NCBI RefSeq assembly: GCF_002043005.1
Contig: NZ_CP020330.1
Coordinates: 2,932,001-2,996,000, forward strand
From: Martelella mediterranea DSM 17316
GTDB taxonomy: Bacteria > Pseudomonadota > Alphaproteobacteria > Rhizobiales > Rhizobiaceae
Reading direction: 5' to 3'
DNA length: 64,000 nt
The translations under genes and the position numbers were made by a program. This document shows positions 10,314-18,983 of this stretch, one piece after another (position 1 is the stretch's first letter; the number at the start of each line of letters is the position of its first letter). The notes under the pieces are model-generated. The model was not told the DNA's origin, ran no database searches, and saw nothing but the letters and a program-made list of their open reading frames with translations.

Positions 10314-12692
10314 GTGCCAACTTTCTCCCCCAGTCTTGAAAAGGCGCTGCATCAAGCTCTGACCTATGCCAACGACCGGCACCACGAATATGCAACGCTG
10401 GAACACCTCCTGCTGGCGTTGATCGATGATGGTGACGCAGCCGCCGTCATGGGTGCCTGTAATGTCGATCTCGACGCATTGCGCAAGATTGTTACCGAAT
10501 ATGTCGATACCGAACTTGCGAACCTGATCACCGGCTATGACGAGGACTCCAAGCCCACATCGGGCTTCCAGCGCGTCATTCAGCGCGCGGTGATCCATGT
10601 GCAGTCCTCCGGTCGCGAGGAAGTGACCGGCGCCAACGTGCTCGTCGCCATCTTTGCCGAGCGCGAGAGCCATGCCGCCTATTTCCTGCAGCAGCAGGAG
10701 ATGACGCGTTACGACGCGGTGAACTACATTTCCCATGGCATCGGCAAGCGTCCTGGCTCCTCCGAGACCCGTACGCCGCGTGGCGTCAACGAGCCGGAGG
10801 AAAGCGATGCCAGCGGCCAGCGCGAGAGCGAGGACAGCGCTCGCAAGCAGCCGGATGCGCTGAAGGCCTATTGCGTCAACCTCAATGAAAAGGCGATGAG
10901 CGGCAAGATCGATCCGCTGATCGGCCGCGACGCCGAGGTCAACCGCACCATCCAGGTGCTGTGCCGCCGGTCCAAGAACAATCCGCTCTATGTCGGCGAT
11001 CCCGGCGTCGGCAAGACGGCGATCGCCGAAGGTCTTGCCAAACGGATCGTTGAAGGCAAGGTGCCCGAAGCGCTGATCGACGCCACCATCTTCTCGCTCG
11101 ACATGGGCACGCTGCTGGCCGGCACACGCTATCGCGGCGACTTCGAGGAGCGGCTGAAGCAGGTCGTCAAGGAACTTGAGGAGTATGAGGGCGCGGTGCT
11201 GTTCATCGACGAGATCCATACCGTGATCGGCGCCGGCGCCACGTCCGGCGGGGCGATGGACGCCTCGAACCTGTTGAAGCCGGCGCTGTCATCGGGCGCG
11301 ATCCGCTGCATCGGTTCGACCACATACAAGGAATACCGCCAGTTCTTCGAAAAGGACCGCGCGCTGGTGCGCCGGTTCCAGAAGATCGATGTCAACGAAC
11401 CCTCCGTGGACGATGCCATCGCGATCATGAAGGGCCTGAAGCCCTATTTCGAGGAATATCACAACCTGCGCTACACCAACGACGCCATCAAGGCGGCGGT
11501 GGAACTGTCCGCCCGCTACATCACCGATCGCAAGCTGCCCGACAAGGCGATTGATGTGATCGATGAGAGCGGTGCGGCGCAGATGCTGGTGCCGGTATCG
11601 CGCCGTCGCAAGATGATCACCGAAAGGGAGATCGAGGCGACGATCGCGACCATGGCGCGGATCCCGCCGAAGACCGTCTCGAAGGACGACGAGCAGGTGC
11701 TCGCCAATCTGGAACAGGAACTGCGCTCGGTGGTCTATGGGCAAGACAAGGCGATCGACGCGCTGGCGACCTCGATCAAGCTCGCCCGGGCGGGCCTGCG
11801 CGAGCCCAACAAGCCGATCGGCTCCTACATCTTCTCCGGCCCTACGGGCGTCGGCAAGACCGAGGTGTCGAAGCAACTTGCCTCCTCGCTCGGCGTCGAG
11901 CTTTTGCGCTTCGACATGTCGGAATACATGGAGCGGCACACTGTCTCGCGTCTGCTCGGCGCGCCTCCCGGCTATGTCGGTTTCGACCAGGGCGGTCTTT
12001 TGACCGATGGCGTCGACCAGCATCCGCATTGCGTCGTGCTGCTGGACGAGATCGAGAAGGCCCATCCAGACATCTACAACATCCTGTTGCAGGTGATGGA
12101 CCACGGCTCGCTGACCGACCATAACGGCAAGAAGATCGACTTCCGCAACGTCATCCTGATCATGACGACCAATGCGGGCGCTGCCGAAATGTCGAAGTCG
12201 GCGATCGGCTTCGGGTCGTCGCGGCGCACCGGCGAGGACGAGGAAGCGCTCAACCGCATCTTCACACCGGAATTCCGCAATCGTCTCGACGCGATCATCC
12301 AGTTCGCGCCGCTGCCGACCGAGGTCATCCATCAGGTCGTCCAGAAGTTCGTCATGCAGCTCGAAAGCCAGCTTTCGGAACGCAATGTCACCTTCGAACT
12401 GGAGGACAAGGCCGTCGAATGGCTCGCCGAACGCGGCTACGACGAGAAGATGGGCGCGCGGCCGCTGTCGCGGGTCATCCAGGAGTACATCAAGAAGCCG
12501 CTCGCCAACGAGATCCTGTTCGGCAAGCTCAAGAAGGGCGGCGTCGTCCGCGTCGGCGTGGCCGAAAAGGATGGCAAGCCGGAACTGACGCTGGAGGCGA
12601 TCCCCGAGGCAACGCCGATCAAGCCCAGCGAGCTGAAGTCGGACGGCCCCAAGGGCAAGTCCGGCAAGGCGGCCTCGGCCGCCGATACCTGA
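10314..12692 (+). CDS. clpA: ATP-dependent Clp protease ATP-binding subunit ClpA
   Basis: Hexameric AAA+ unfoldase that feeds substrates into ClpP. The 792 residues contain an N-terminal Clp_N double repeat (1-150), NBD1 with Walker A GDPGVGKTAIAEG (about 228) and Walker B VLFIDEIHT, and NBD2 with GPTGVGKTEVSKQ (about 508) and VLLDEIEKAHPD. The ClpP-docking loop appears as AIGFGSS. The C-terminus is Lys/Ala-rich. Start: GTG 10314, preceded by TGAGGA. The 10-bp gap after clpS argues for a coupled operon. A strong hairpin follows. Confidence 0.98.
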   Translation: MPTFSPSLEKALHQALTYANDRHHEYATLEHLLLALIDDGDAAAVMGACNVDLDALRKIVTEYVDTELANLITGYDEDSKPTSGFQRVIQRAVIHVQSSGREEVTGANVLVAIFAERESHAAYFLQQQEMTRYDAVNYISHGIGKRPGSSETRTPRGVNEPEESDASGQRESEDSARKQPDALKAYCVNLNEKAMSGKIDPLIGRDAEVNRTIQVLCRRSKNNPLYVGDPGVGKTAIAEGLAKRIVEGKVPEALIDATIFSLDMGTLLAGTRYRGDFEERLKQVVKELEEYEGAVLFIDEIHTVIGAGATSGGAMDASNLLKPALSSGAIRCIGSTTYKEYRQFFEKDRALVRRFQKIDVNEPSVDDAIAIMKGLKPYFEEYHNLRYTNDAIKAAVELSARYITDRKLPDKAIDVIDESGAAQMLVPVSRRRKMITEREIEATIATMARIPPKTVSKDDEQVLANLEQELRSVVYGQDKAIDALATSIKLARAGLREPNKPIGSYIFSGPTGVGKTEVSKQLASSLGVELLRFDMSEYMERHTVSRLLGAPPGYVGFDQGGLLTDGVDQHPHCVVLLDEIEKAHPDIYNILLQVMDHGSLTDHNGKKIDFRNVILIMTTNAGAAEMSKSAIGFGSSRRTGEDEEALNRIFTPEFRNRLDAIIQFAPLPTEVIHQVVQKFVMQLESQLSERNVTFELEDKAVEWLAERGYDEKMGARPLSRVIQEYIKKPLANEILFGKLKKGGVVRVGVAEKDGKPELTLEAIPEATPIKPSELKSDGPKGKSGKAASAADT

Positions 12693-12700
12693 TCTTTAAC

Positions 12701-12737
12701 CGGGCCCGCCTTCAATCGAAGCGCGGGCCCGCTTTTA
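12701..12737 (+). terminator. Rho-independent terminator of clpS-clpA
   Basis: Perfect 9-bp stem CGGGCCCGC (12701-12709) with GCGGGCCCG (12723-12731), a 13-nt loop and a CTTTTAC tail, starting 8 bp after the clpA stop. Confidence 0.85.
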
Positions 12738-13024
12738 CCGTGACATATTGGGCGGAAGGTCTGTTCTGCCGTTCTCTCGGGATGGTGCCGAGAGCGCCAT
12801 TTTTCGCTCATCCCCCGTTTGCGATCGCTCTGGTTGTTTTGCTTGGAAGGCCGGATTCTCGTCAGGGGAGGCTTGAGCTATGGGGCCGGGGATATCGGAA
12901 AAGCTTGCTCCCGGACTGCTATGGAAGGTAGAAGACGAGTTTCTGCCGATGGCGTTTCCCTTTACGGCGAACAGCGGCGGCAGAGGCTTTGCTGGCGGCA
13001 AATTCAGTTCGGGAAACGGGCGAC
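12738..13024 (+). other. Gene-free region between clpA and the LysE gene
   Basis: No convincing gene. A 7-bp hairpin CTCTCGG-N7-CCGAGAG lies near 12774-12796. Short open frames here lack ribosome-binding sites and recognisable domains. It presumably contains the promoter of the exporter gene. Confidence 0.4.
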
Positions 13025-13621
13025 ATGAACCATGAAACATTGCTGGCCCTGTTCGGTTTCGCGGTCGCCGCCTCGTTCACGCCGGGACCGAACAATTTCA
13101 TGGTGTTTGCGTCGACGGTGAATTTCGGCTTTTACCGCACGATCCCGCATATGGCCGGCGTCGTGATCGGCTTTATGGTGCTGCTGGCTTCGATCGGCGC
13201 CGGGCTCGGCGCGGTCGTCGCCGCCTTTCCCAAACTGCTGATCGTCGCCAAGATCGCTGGAGGCGCGTATCTTGTCTGGATCGCCTGGAAAATCGCCAAC
13301 ACAAGGCAGATGGATTCGGGCCGGACGGTCTCCGGCCGGCCGTTGACCTTCCTTCAGGCCGCCGCCTTTCAATGGGTCAACCCGAAGGCCTGGATCATGT
13401 CGCTGACGGCGATATCGGTTTATACCTATCCGGACCGCTATGCGTTTTCGGTCGCGCTGGTGTCAGGCATGTTCGGCGTGGTGTCGGTGCCGAGCCTTTC
13501 GATCTGGGGCGGTTTCGGCGCTGGGCTGCGCGACTGGCTGTCTGTCGGCAACCGGCTTCGATGGTTCAACATCGCGATGGCGATCCTGCTGGTGGCAAGC
13601 CTCTGGCCGATGCTCTCCTGA
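13025..13621 (+). CDS. LysE/RhtB family amino-acid exporter
   Basis: Inner-membrane protein of 198 residues with six predicted transmembrane segments. The family signature near the N-terminus reads FTPGPNNFMVFASTVNFG; the second half contains the family block QWVNPKAWIMSLTAI. Members export amino acids or derivatives; the substrate is unknown. ATG 13025 is chosen over the upstream in-frame start at 12989 because the membrane segment begins right after it, although the ribosome-binding site (ACGGGCGAC) is poor. Its 3' end overlaps the reading frame of the opposing sigma-factor gene. Confidence 0.9.
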   Translation: MNHETLLALFGFAVAASFTPGPNNFMVFASTVNFGFYRTIPHMAGVVIGFMVLLASIGAGLGAVVAAFPKLLIVAKIAGGAYLVWIAWKIANTRQMDSGRTVSGRPLTFLQAAAFQWVNPKAWIMSLTAISVYTYPDRYAFSVALVSGMFGVVSVPSLSIWGGFGAGLRDWLSVGNRLRWFNIAMAILLVASLWPMLS

Positions 13622-14230
13622 TAGCGCTGCGGCCAGCCGCCGCCGCGCCCGCGACAGGCGCGACATCACCGTGCCGAGGGGAATGGCGAGCCTTTCCGCG
13701 ATCTCCTCATAGCCATAACCCTCGATATCCCTGAGGATCACGACGGCGCGGAAATCCGGCTCAAGCGCGTCAAGCGCGGCCTCGACGCCGAGCCGGTCGA
13801 TCTCGACGGCTTCCGTCGAATTGTCGGCAAGGCCGCAATCCTCGTCCAGAACCATCATCGGTAATACGCGGTCATGGCGGCGACGATTGGCGTCGATGTG
13901 GCGCATGATCGCGTAAAGCCAGCCGCCGAGATTTTCGCCCCGCCACTGGCCGCGGCGCTCGAAGGCGACCGTGAGCGTGTTCTGCAAAAGATCGTCGCCG
14001 TCGGCGGCCGATCCGGCCAGCGCACCGGCCATGCGGCGAAGCCGCGGCAGTTGCTCGAGCAACTGAGTCTCGAATGCGATGCGTGGCGGCGCAGCCTCGC
14101 AGCGACGCTGCGCCGTTCCGGCGCGATCATGCAGCCGGTCGCGCCACCTGCCAGTTGCCGTGATCGGCGTTCTGGCCGGTGATGTCGCCGGATTTCTTGT
14201 CCGCCGAGCGGAAGTAGAGGGGTTCGCCAT
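13463..14230 (-). CDS. ECF-type RNA polymerase sigma factor (start uncertain, unusual 3' extension)
   Basis: Extracytoplasmic-function sigma factor. Region 2 runs from about FETQLLEQLPRLRRMAGALAG through GDDLLQNTLTVAFERRGQWRGENLGGWLYAIMRH; region 4 is LDALEPDFRAVVILRDIEGYGYEEIAERLAIPLGTVMSRLSRARRRL. Two oddities. First, no good start lies near region 2: the in-frame ATG is at 14230, inside the upstream secreted-protein gene, while the ATG that overlaps that gene's stop (14128-14130) is one base out of frame. Second, the frame runs about 48 residues past the usual end (RRRLAAAL), antisense to the last 159 bp of the LysE gene. A frameshift at the start or a lost stop is possible. No anti-sigma gene is adjacent. 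Confidence 0.75.
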   Translation of the reverse strand: MANPSTSARRTRNPATSPARTPITATGRWRDRLHDRAGTAQRRCEAAPPRIAFETQLLEQLPRLRRMAGALAGSAADGDDLLQNTLTVAFERRGQWRGENLGGWLYAIMRHIDANRRRHDRVLPMMVLDEDCGLADNSTEAVEIDRLGVEAALDALEPDFRAVVILRDIEGYGYEEIAERLAIPLGTVMSRLSRARRRLAAALSGEHRPEACHQQDRHRDVEPSKPVADRQPVAQPSAETAPDRKARHRHHAEHA

Positions 14231-14519
14231 TCAATGCCCACTGTCTTTGGTCATCCTTGCGCACCACAAAGCTGTAATGTGCGAAGGGTTGCGCGGATGG
14301 GTTGGCGAGATATGGGGGCCATTCCCTGGCGCAGCTACCGTAGCAAACGGATTGGTGCCTTGCGTCCTTGTCATAGGTGTAGAGCGTCTGGCCGTTCTGG
14401 CCGGCGAGAACCGGGCCGTCCGGCGTGTTGATGGCCTGGAAGGTGGTGGTGCCGGCATGGGCCATTCCTGCAAAGGCCGCAAGTGCCGCGGCTGCGAGGA
14501 TCGGTGTCTTCTTCATCAT
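14127..14519 (-). CDS. Secreted repeat protein, COG4315 (Lipoprotein_15) family
   Basis: A 130-residue exported protein. The signal peptide MMKKTPILAAAALAAFAGMA ends near HA-GTTT. The mature part has the family motif LYTYDKDA, a Cys pair in SVCYGSCAREWPPY, a second LYFRSADK repeat, and ends GNWQVARPAA. Function is unknown; some members are described as predicted lipoproteins, but there is no lipobox Cys here, so a soluble periplasmic protein fits better. It lies directly upstream of the ECF sigma-factor gene and shares a stop/ATG overlap with an out-of-frame ATG. The pairing suggests a common role, perhaps in oxidative or envelope stress (inference). Confidence 0.85.
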   Translation of the reverse strand: MMKKTPILAAAALAAFAGMAHAGTTTFQAINTPDGPVLAGQNGQTLYTYDKDARHQSVCYGSCAREWPPYLANPSAQPFAHYSFVVRKDDQRQWALNGEPLYFRSADKKSGDITGQNADHGNWQVARPAA

Positions 14520-14652
14520 GGTTGTCGTTCCGTGTCGTGATAACCGCAGATTGCGGTGGTTACATGCCATAGACACCTCGGCGGGTGGTTTTATTCCCGG
14601 ACCTTGCGGTTTTTTGTTGCCGAGCGGCGGCGAATCCTGCCAATTCACGCTC

Positions 14653-15783
14653 ATGGATTTCTCACCGCAACAGGATGAAGCGCTACAGGCGGTGGCGCGC
14701 TGGCTGAAGGAAGGCCGGGCCCCGGTGTTCCGCCTTTTCGGCTTCGCCGGAACGGGCAAGACCACGCTTGCGCGCTATTTCGCCGAGCATGTCGACGGCG
14801 AGGTGTTGTTTGCCGCCTTCACCGGCAAGGCCGCGCAGGTGCTGCGCTCGCGCGGCGCCACCAATGCCCGCACCATCCATTCGCTGATCTATCGCCCCAA
14901 GGGCGAGGAAATGATCGAGGACGAGGAGACCGGCAAGACCTCGGTTTCGCCGATGTTCACCCTCAACCGCCAGAGCCCGCTCGCCAAGGCGGCGCTGATC
15001 ATCATCGACGAATGCTCGATGGTGGACGAAAAGCTCGGCCAGGATCTGGTTTCCTTCGGCACGCCGGTGCTTGTGCTCGGCGATCCCGGCCAGTTGCCGC
15101 CGGTTTCGGGCGGCGGCTATTTCACCAATCACGAACCCGATTACCTGCTGACCGAAATCCATCGCCAGGCCCGCGACAATCCGATCATCGACCTTGCCAT
15201 GAAGGTGCGTGAGGGCAAGGAGATCGGCTATGGCGATTACGGCCTTGCGCAGGTCATCTCCAAGCATGACGTCACGCAGGAACTGGTGCTAGAGGCCGAT
15301 CAGGTTCTGGTCGGCACCAATCGCACCCGCCGGCGCTATAACCAGCGGCTGCGCGAGCTTAAGGGTTTTTCGCAGATTCACCCCCAGGCCGGCGACAAGC
15401 TGGTTTGTCTCAGAAACGATCCGGCGAAGGGCCTGCTCAACGGCTCGCTGTGGAAGGTGATGTCAGCCTCGCGCGAAACCGTGAAGCCCGGCATCAATCT
15501 TCTGGTGAACCCGGAGGAGGACGACCCCGATCGCGGCGCGTCTCGTATCAAGCTGCTGAAGGCGGCGTTCGAGGACAGTGAAACCGAGATTCCGTGGTCG
15601 ACCAAGAAGCGCTATGACGACTTCGATTACGGCTATGCGCTCACGGTGCACAAGGCCCAGGGCTCGCAATGGAACAATGTCGTGCTGTTTGACGAAAGCT
15701 GGGCGTTTCGCGACACGCGGGAGCGCTGGCTGTACACGGCGATCACCCGCGCGGCCGAAAAACTGACCATCGTCATGCAATGA
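14653..15783 (+). CDS. RecD-like ATP-dependent DNA helicase
   Basis: A 376-residue superfamily 1 helicase. Motif I is FGFAGTGKTTLARYF (about residue 29), motif II IIIDECSMVD, motif III VLVLGDPGQLPPVSGGG, and the C-terminal UvrD_C_2 part has TVHKAQGSQWNNVVLFDES and YTAITRAAEKL. It lacks the long N-terminal domain of true RecD/RecD2, so a short accessory helicase in recombination or repair is the best call. I start at ATG 14653 (MDFSPQQDEAL), where family similarity begins; the open frame upstream crosses the divergent secreted-protein gene. It is divergent from that gene. Confidence 0.9.
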   Translation: MDFSPQQDEALQAVARWLKEGRAPVFRLFGFAGTGKTTLARYFAEHVDGEVLFAAFTGKAAQVLRSRGATNARTIHSLIYRPKGEEMIEDEETGKTSVSPMFTLNRQSPLAKAALIIIDECSMVDEKLGQDLVSFGTPVLVLGDPGQLPPVSGGGYFTNHEPDYLLTEIHRQARDNPIIDLAMKVREGKEIGYGDYGLAQVISKHDVTQELVLEADQVLVGTNRTRRRYNQRLRELKGFSQIHPQAGDKLVCLRNDPAKGLLNGSLWKVMSASRETVKPGINLLVNPEEDDPDRGASRIKLLKAAFEDSETEIPWSTKKRYDDFDYGYALTVHKAQGSQWNNVVLFDESWAFRDTRERWLYTAITRAAEKLTIVMQ

Positions 15784-15864
15784 CGCAACCTTTTGTTGCC
15801 GCAAGGCGCACTTTGTCGCATATACGGCAAGACGCCTTTCGGCGCGGTCCATCTGGAGGGAGCC

Positions 15865-16617
15865 ATGGTCGCCAAGCTGTCCGTTAACCTGAATGCGATT
15901 GCCCAGTTGCGCAACCGGCGCGACCTGCCATGGCCGAATGTACGCCATTTCGGCAGGATTGCGCTTGAAGCGGGCGCGCATGGCCTGACGGTGCATCCAA
16001 GGCCCGACCAGCGCCACATCCGGTTTTCCGATCTTCCGGTCCTGCGGGCGCTGATCGATGATGAATTTCCACAGGCGGAGTTCAATATCGAAGGCTATCC
16101 GAGCGATTTCTTTATCGGACTTTGTCTTGAAACCGAGCCCGAGCAGGTGACGCTGGTGCCGGATGACCCGGCGCAGGCGACCTCCGACCATGGCTGGAAA
16201 TTCGCCGCGCATCGCGACCTGCTGAAGAAGTCGGTCGATAAGCTCAGGAAGAAGAATATCCGGGTTTCGATGTTCGCCGATGGCGATGCGACCGACGCCG
16301 AGCTTGAGGACGCGCGCGCGAGCGGCGCGGACCGGATCGAACTCTATACCGGCCCCTATGGCGCGTGTTTCGACGATCCTGACAGGGAGGCCGCGCTGGC
16401 AAAGCAGTTGGGCGACACCGCCCGACGCGCCCGCGAACGCGGTCTCGGCGTGAATGCCGGCCACGACCTGACCGTCGCCAACCTTCCGCCGCTTGTCGCG
16501 GCGATACCGGATCTGGCGGAGGTCTCGATCGGCCATGGCCTTACCGCCGATGCCCTGGAATATGGCATGGCGGAGAGCGTGAGACGCTTCCGCCATGCCT
16601 GTGGCGAACCGGTCTGA
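15865..16617 (+). CDS. pdxJ: Pyridoxine 5'-phosphate synthase
   Basis: Condenses 1-deoxyxylulose 5-phosphate with 3-amino-2-oxopropyl phosphate in vitamin B6 synthesis. The 250 residues form a TIM barrel with family blocks [47 protein letters not shown], and a final [15 protein letters not shown] phosphate-binding end. GGAGGGA is 4-5 bp before ATG 15865, which decides this start over the open frame from 15793. It ends 12 bp before the convergent oxidoreductase gene. Confidence 0.97.
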   Translation: MVAKLSVNLNAIAQLRNRRDLPWPNVRHFGRIALEAGAHGLTVHPRPDQRHIRFSDLPVLRALIDDEFPQAEFNIEGYPSDFFIGLCLETEPEQVTLVPDDPAQATSDHGWKFAAHRDLLKKSVDKLRKKNIRVSMFADGDATDAELEDARASGADRIELYTGPYGACFDDPDREAALAKQLGDTARRARERGLGVNAGHDLTVANLPPLVAAIPDLAEVSIGHGLTADALEYGMAESVRRFRHACGEPV

Positions 16618-16629
16618 AACGGCGCAGCT

Positions 16630-17508
16630 TCAGGCGGACAGGTTGTTCTCGAAGAAGGCGCGAAGCGGCTTCGGCTTGCGACCGGTGAGGCGCTCGAAAT
16701 CATCGTTGATGATGTCGAAACGGCCCGTGCGGATATTGTCGTCCGTGCTGACGAGCATGTCCACGAGGAAGGGCGGCAGCCCGAAGCCTTCAAGGGTCTT
16801 GCGCAGCGTGTCGCTGTCGACATGCTGTACCTCGAGCGGCTTTCCGCTGAATTCCCGTGCCAACGCCGCAATCTCATCGATGGAATAGCCCTGGGGGCCG
16901 ACAAGCGTGTAGATCGCGCTCTCGTCGGTTTGCGCAAGCAGGGCGGCGGCAAGCGCCCGCGCGCAATCCTCATGGGCGACGTAGCTGAGCTTGCCGTTGC
17001 CGGCCGCCGACATGATCACGCCGTGCTCCAGCGCCTGCGGCAGGCTCATCAGCAGGTTTTCCTGATACCAGGTATTGCGCAGGATGGTGTAGCCGAGACC
17101 GCTATCCTTCACCGCCTTCTCGCTTCCCAGATGATCGCCCGCGAAGCTGATGAGCGAATCTTCCGGGTTCGGCAGCGAGGTGTAGATGATATGGCGGGCA
17201 CCGGCTGCCTTGGCGGCGTCCACCGCGGCGCCGTGCTGGGCGACCCGATCGGTTCCCGGGGCGACGGCATCGGTGGAGATGATCGCGACCCGCTCTGCGC
17301 CGGCGAATGCCGGGCCAAGCGTTTCAGGCGCATTGAAATCGGCCTGCCGCACGACGACGCCTTTTTCGGCATAGCCGGCGAGTTTGGTAACGTCGCGCGT
17401 GGTGGCGATGATCCGGGCGGGATCCTTGCCGGTGGCCAGAAGAAAGTCCAGCGTTTCGCGGCCGAGCTTTCCGGACGCGCCGGTCAAGAGAATTGTCGGG
17501 TTGGTCAT
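16630..17508 (-). CDS. NmrA-like NAD(P)-binding oxidoreductase (YtfG-type SDR)
   Basis: A 292-residue atypical short-chain dehydrogenase. N-terminal dinucleotide motif TILLTGASGKLGRETLDFLL; NmrA-like blocks RHIIYTSLPNPEDS, LGYTILRNTWYQEN and SYVAHEDCARALAAALL. E. coli YtfG is a NADPH:quinone reductase, so a quinone- or electrophile-reducing role is likely but inferred. AGGAAG lies upstream of ATG 17508. It is divergent from an HxlR regulator; this pairing is common for redox-responsive control and suggests that the regulator represses this gene. Confidence 0.88.
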   Translation of the reverse strand: MTNPTILLTGASGKLGRETLDFLLATGKDPARIIATTRDVTKLAGYAEKGVVVRQADFNAPETLGPAFAGAERVAIISTDAVAPGTDRVAQHGAAVDAAKAAGARHIIYTSLPNPEDSLISFAGDHLGSEKAVKDSGLGYTILRNTWYQENLLMSLPQALEHGVIMSAAGNGKLSYVAHEDCARALAAALLAQTDESAIYTLVGPQGYSIDEIAALAREFSGKPLEVQHVDSDTLRKTLEGFGLPPFLVDMLVSTDDNIRTGRFDIINDDFERLTGRKPKPLRAFFENNLSA

Positions 17509-17541
17509 GGGGTGGTCTTCCTGTAAGATTAAAACTATTAA

Positions 17542-17565
17542 AGAGCTCTAGTCTCAAAAAGAGAC
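17542..17565. promoter_or_regulatory. Palindromes in the oxidoreductase/HxlR divergent promoter
   Basis: Two inverted repeats lie between the divergent genes: AGAGCTCT (17542-17549) and GTCTC-AAAAA-GAGAC (17551-17565). HxlR proteins bind short dyads as dimers, so these are candidate operators (inference). Confidence 0.5.
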
Positions 17566-17650
17566 CGCTATCTCATCTAATGTGATTTTCGATGATGTAA
17601 AGACGGGTTTAATTTGTTCGCAGGTTACACTGCTGTGCCTAGGAGATGAA

Positions 17651-18067
17651 ATGACTGACGATCTTTCCGCATGGAGTCGCGCGCAAATCGCCGAAATCGT
17701 GTCCGACGATATGGTCGAGAATTGTCCGGTGCGCGATGTGCTCAATCAGGTTGCGGGAAAGTGGAGCACGCTGCTGCTCATGGCGCTTTCGAGCGGTCCC
17801 ATGCGCTTTGCCGAGTTGAAGCGGATGACGCCTGACATCTCGCAACGCATGCTGACCAAGACGCTGAGGGACCTGAACCGGGACGGCTACATCACCCGCA
17901 CCGTGTTCCCGACCAAACCGCCCAAGGTGGTTTATGATCTGACGGCAACGGGGCGTTCATTTCTTGAGCCGTTTTCGCTGCTGGTCGCCTGGGCGAAGGA
18001 TAATCACAGGCAGATACGCGATGCGCGCATTGAATTCGATCGCGCCGAGAGCGACATGGTCTCTTGA
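17651..18067 (+). CDS. HxlR-family transcriptional regulator
   Basis: A 138-residue winged-helix regulator. The family signature is clear: [34 protein letters not shown], then [24 protein letters not shown] and [14 protein letters not shown] Cys just before PVRD matches the redox-sensing Cys of HypR/QorR-type members, so a thiol or quinone signal is plausible (inference). ATG 17651 follows AGGAGATGAA. It likely controls the divergent oxidoreductase and itself. A strong terminator follows. Confidence 0.93.
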   Translation: MTDDLSAWSRAQIAEIVSDDMVENCPVRDVLNQVAGKWSTLLLMALSSGPMRFAELKRMTPDISQRMLTKTLRDLNRDGYITRTVFPTKPPKVVYDLTATGRSFLEPFSLLVAWAKDNHRQIRDARIEFDRAESDMVS

Positions 18068-18082
18068 GGATCGCCGAAAAAC

Positions 18083-18126
18083 GAAACGCCCCGGAGCAGG
18101 GGGGATGCCGGGGCGTTTCTTTGGGG
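18083..18126 (+). terminator. Terminator after the HxlR gene
   Basis: Perfect 12-bp stem GAAACGCCCCGG (18083-18094) with CCGGGGCGTTTC (18108-18119), a 13-nt loop, followed by TTTGGGGG. The 5' AAAAA run would give U's on the opposite strand, so it could also work for leftward transcripts. Confidence 0.8.
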
Positions 18127-18286
18127 GTCATGCTCGAACGTATAACCACAAAACGCGGCCTGTGTCCGTATGGTTCCCATATATGGTTAATATTCCGGCG
18201 ATTTAAAGGCGGCGAAGACTGCTGGGGTTTTCGGAACGCAGCGCACTGCGATGCTCAAGCCGACGCCTTCGTCAGTTTGACCGGAA

Positions 18287-18880
18287 TCAGAAGCTGCGGC
18301 CAAGCCCGATGCCGCCATAGGTCAGGCCGCTGTTGGGGGAGGCGAGATCGGCGTTGGAGGAATGGCGCACCGTGGCCGTCAGGCTCCAGCTTTCGTCGAG
18401 ATTGACGCCGAGAGCGACATATTCGTGAAACAGGACGTGCGAGCCGACGCCGGGTCCGCGACCGCCCTCGTCAATATCGGCGTTGGTCAGCGCGCCGCCG
18501 AAACCGATATCCGCGAAGGTCGGTCCCAGCAGCGGAAACTTCCAGCTCGCGCCCGCCATGATCTGCGACGATTCGTCATCGGTCGAGATGCTGGCGCTCA
18601 GAAAGAAACGGGGGTGGAAAACCTTGTCGAAACCTTCCCGGCCTTCACTGTGCAACGGATCGAAGAACACGCTGGGGATCAGGAATACGCCGCTTTCAAA
18701 ATCCGACTTGGCGCCGAGCGAGGCTGCCACTTCGAAGCGGACTTCATCGAAAATACCGTCGCTGGAAACGGGCGCGGGAGAGGCGGGTGCGCTATCCATA
18801 TCGGCGCCAGAGGCAGCAGTTGCGGTGATCAGGGCAAACGCAATTGCTGCCGCCGACGTCGGAAATCTGTTCAGATGCAT
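18287..18880 (-). CDS. PagL-like lipid A 3-O-deacylase (acyloxyacyl hydrolase family)
   Basis: An outer-membrane beta-barrel enzyme of 197 residues that would remove the 3-linked acyl chain of lipid A. A signal peptide of about 25 residues (AFALITATAASGA) is followed by alternating beta strands. The catalytic motif near the C-terminus is VRHSSNADLASPNSG, giving the His-Ser pair typical of PagL, and the last residue is Phe, as expected for an outer-membrane protein. It sits downstream of purQ on the same strand but 103 bp away, so it probably has its own promoter. Confidence 0.83.
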   Translation of the reverse strand: MHLNRFPTSAAAIAFALITATAASGADMDSAPASPAPVSSDGIFDEVRFEVAASLGAKSDFESGVFLIPSVFFDPLHSEGREGFDKVFHPRFFLSASISTDDESSQIMAGASWKFPLLGPTFADIGFGGALTNADIDEGGRGPGVGSHVLFHEYVALGVNLDESWSLTATVRHSSNADLASPNSGLTYGGIGLGRSF

Positions 18881-18983
18881 AGGGCCGACCTAATCGAATC
18901 AATACAGCAGCAATCGTGCGCTGCCTTATTTTTTCCTAATACTGATCATTCTCACGTTCAGGTCAAGCCAAACATGCGCCGTG

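Noticed and set aside
12819..13028. Small forward frame upstream of lysE
   Set aside because: No homology I recognise, no good start signal, and it overlaps the exporter start.
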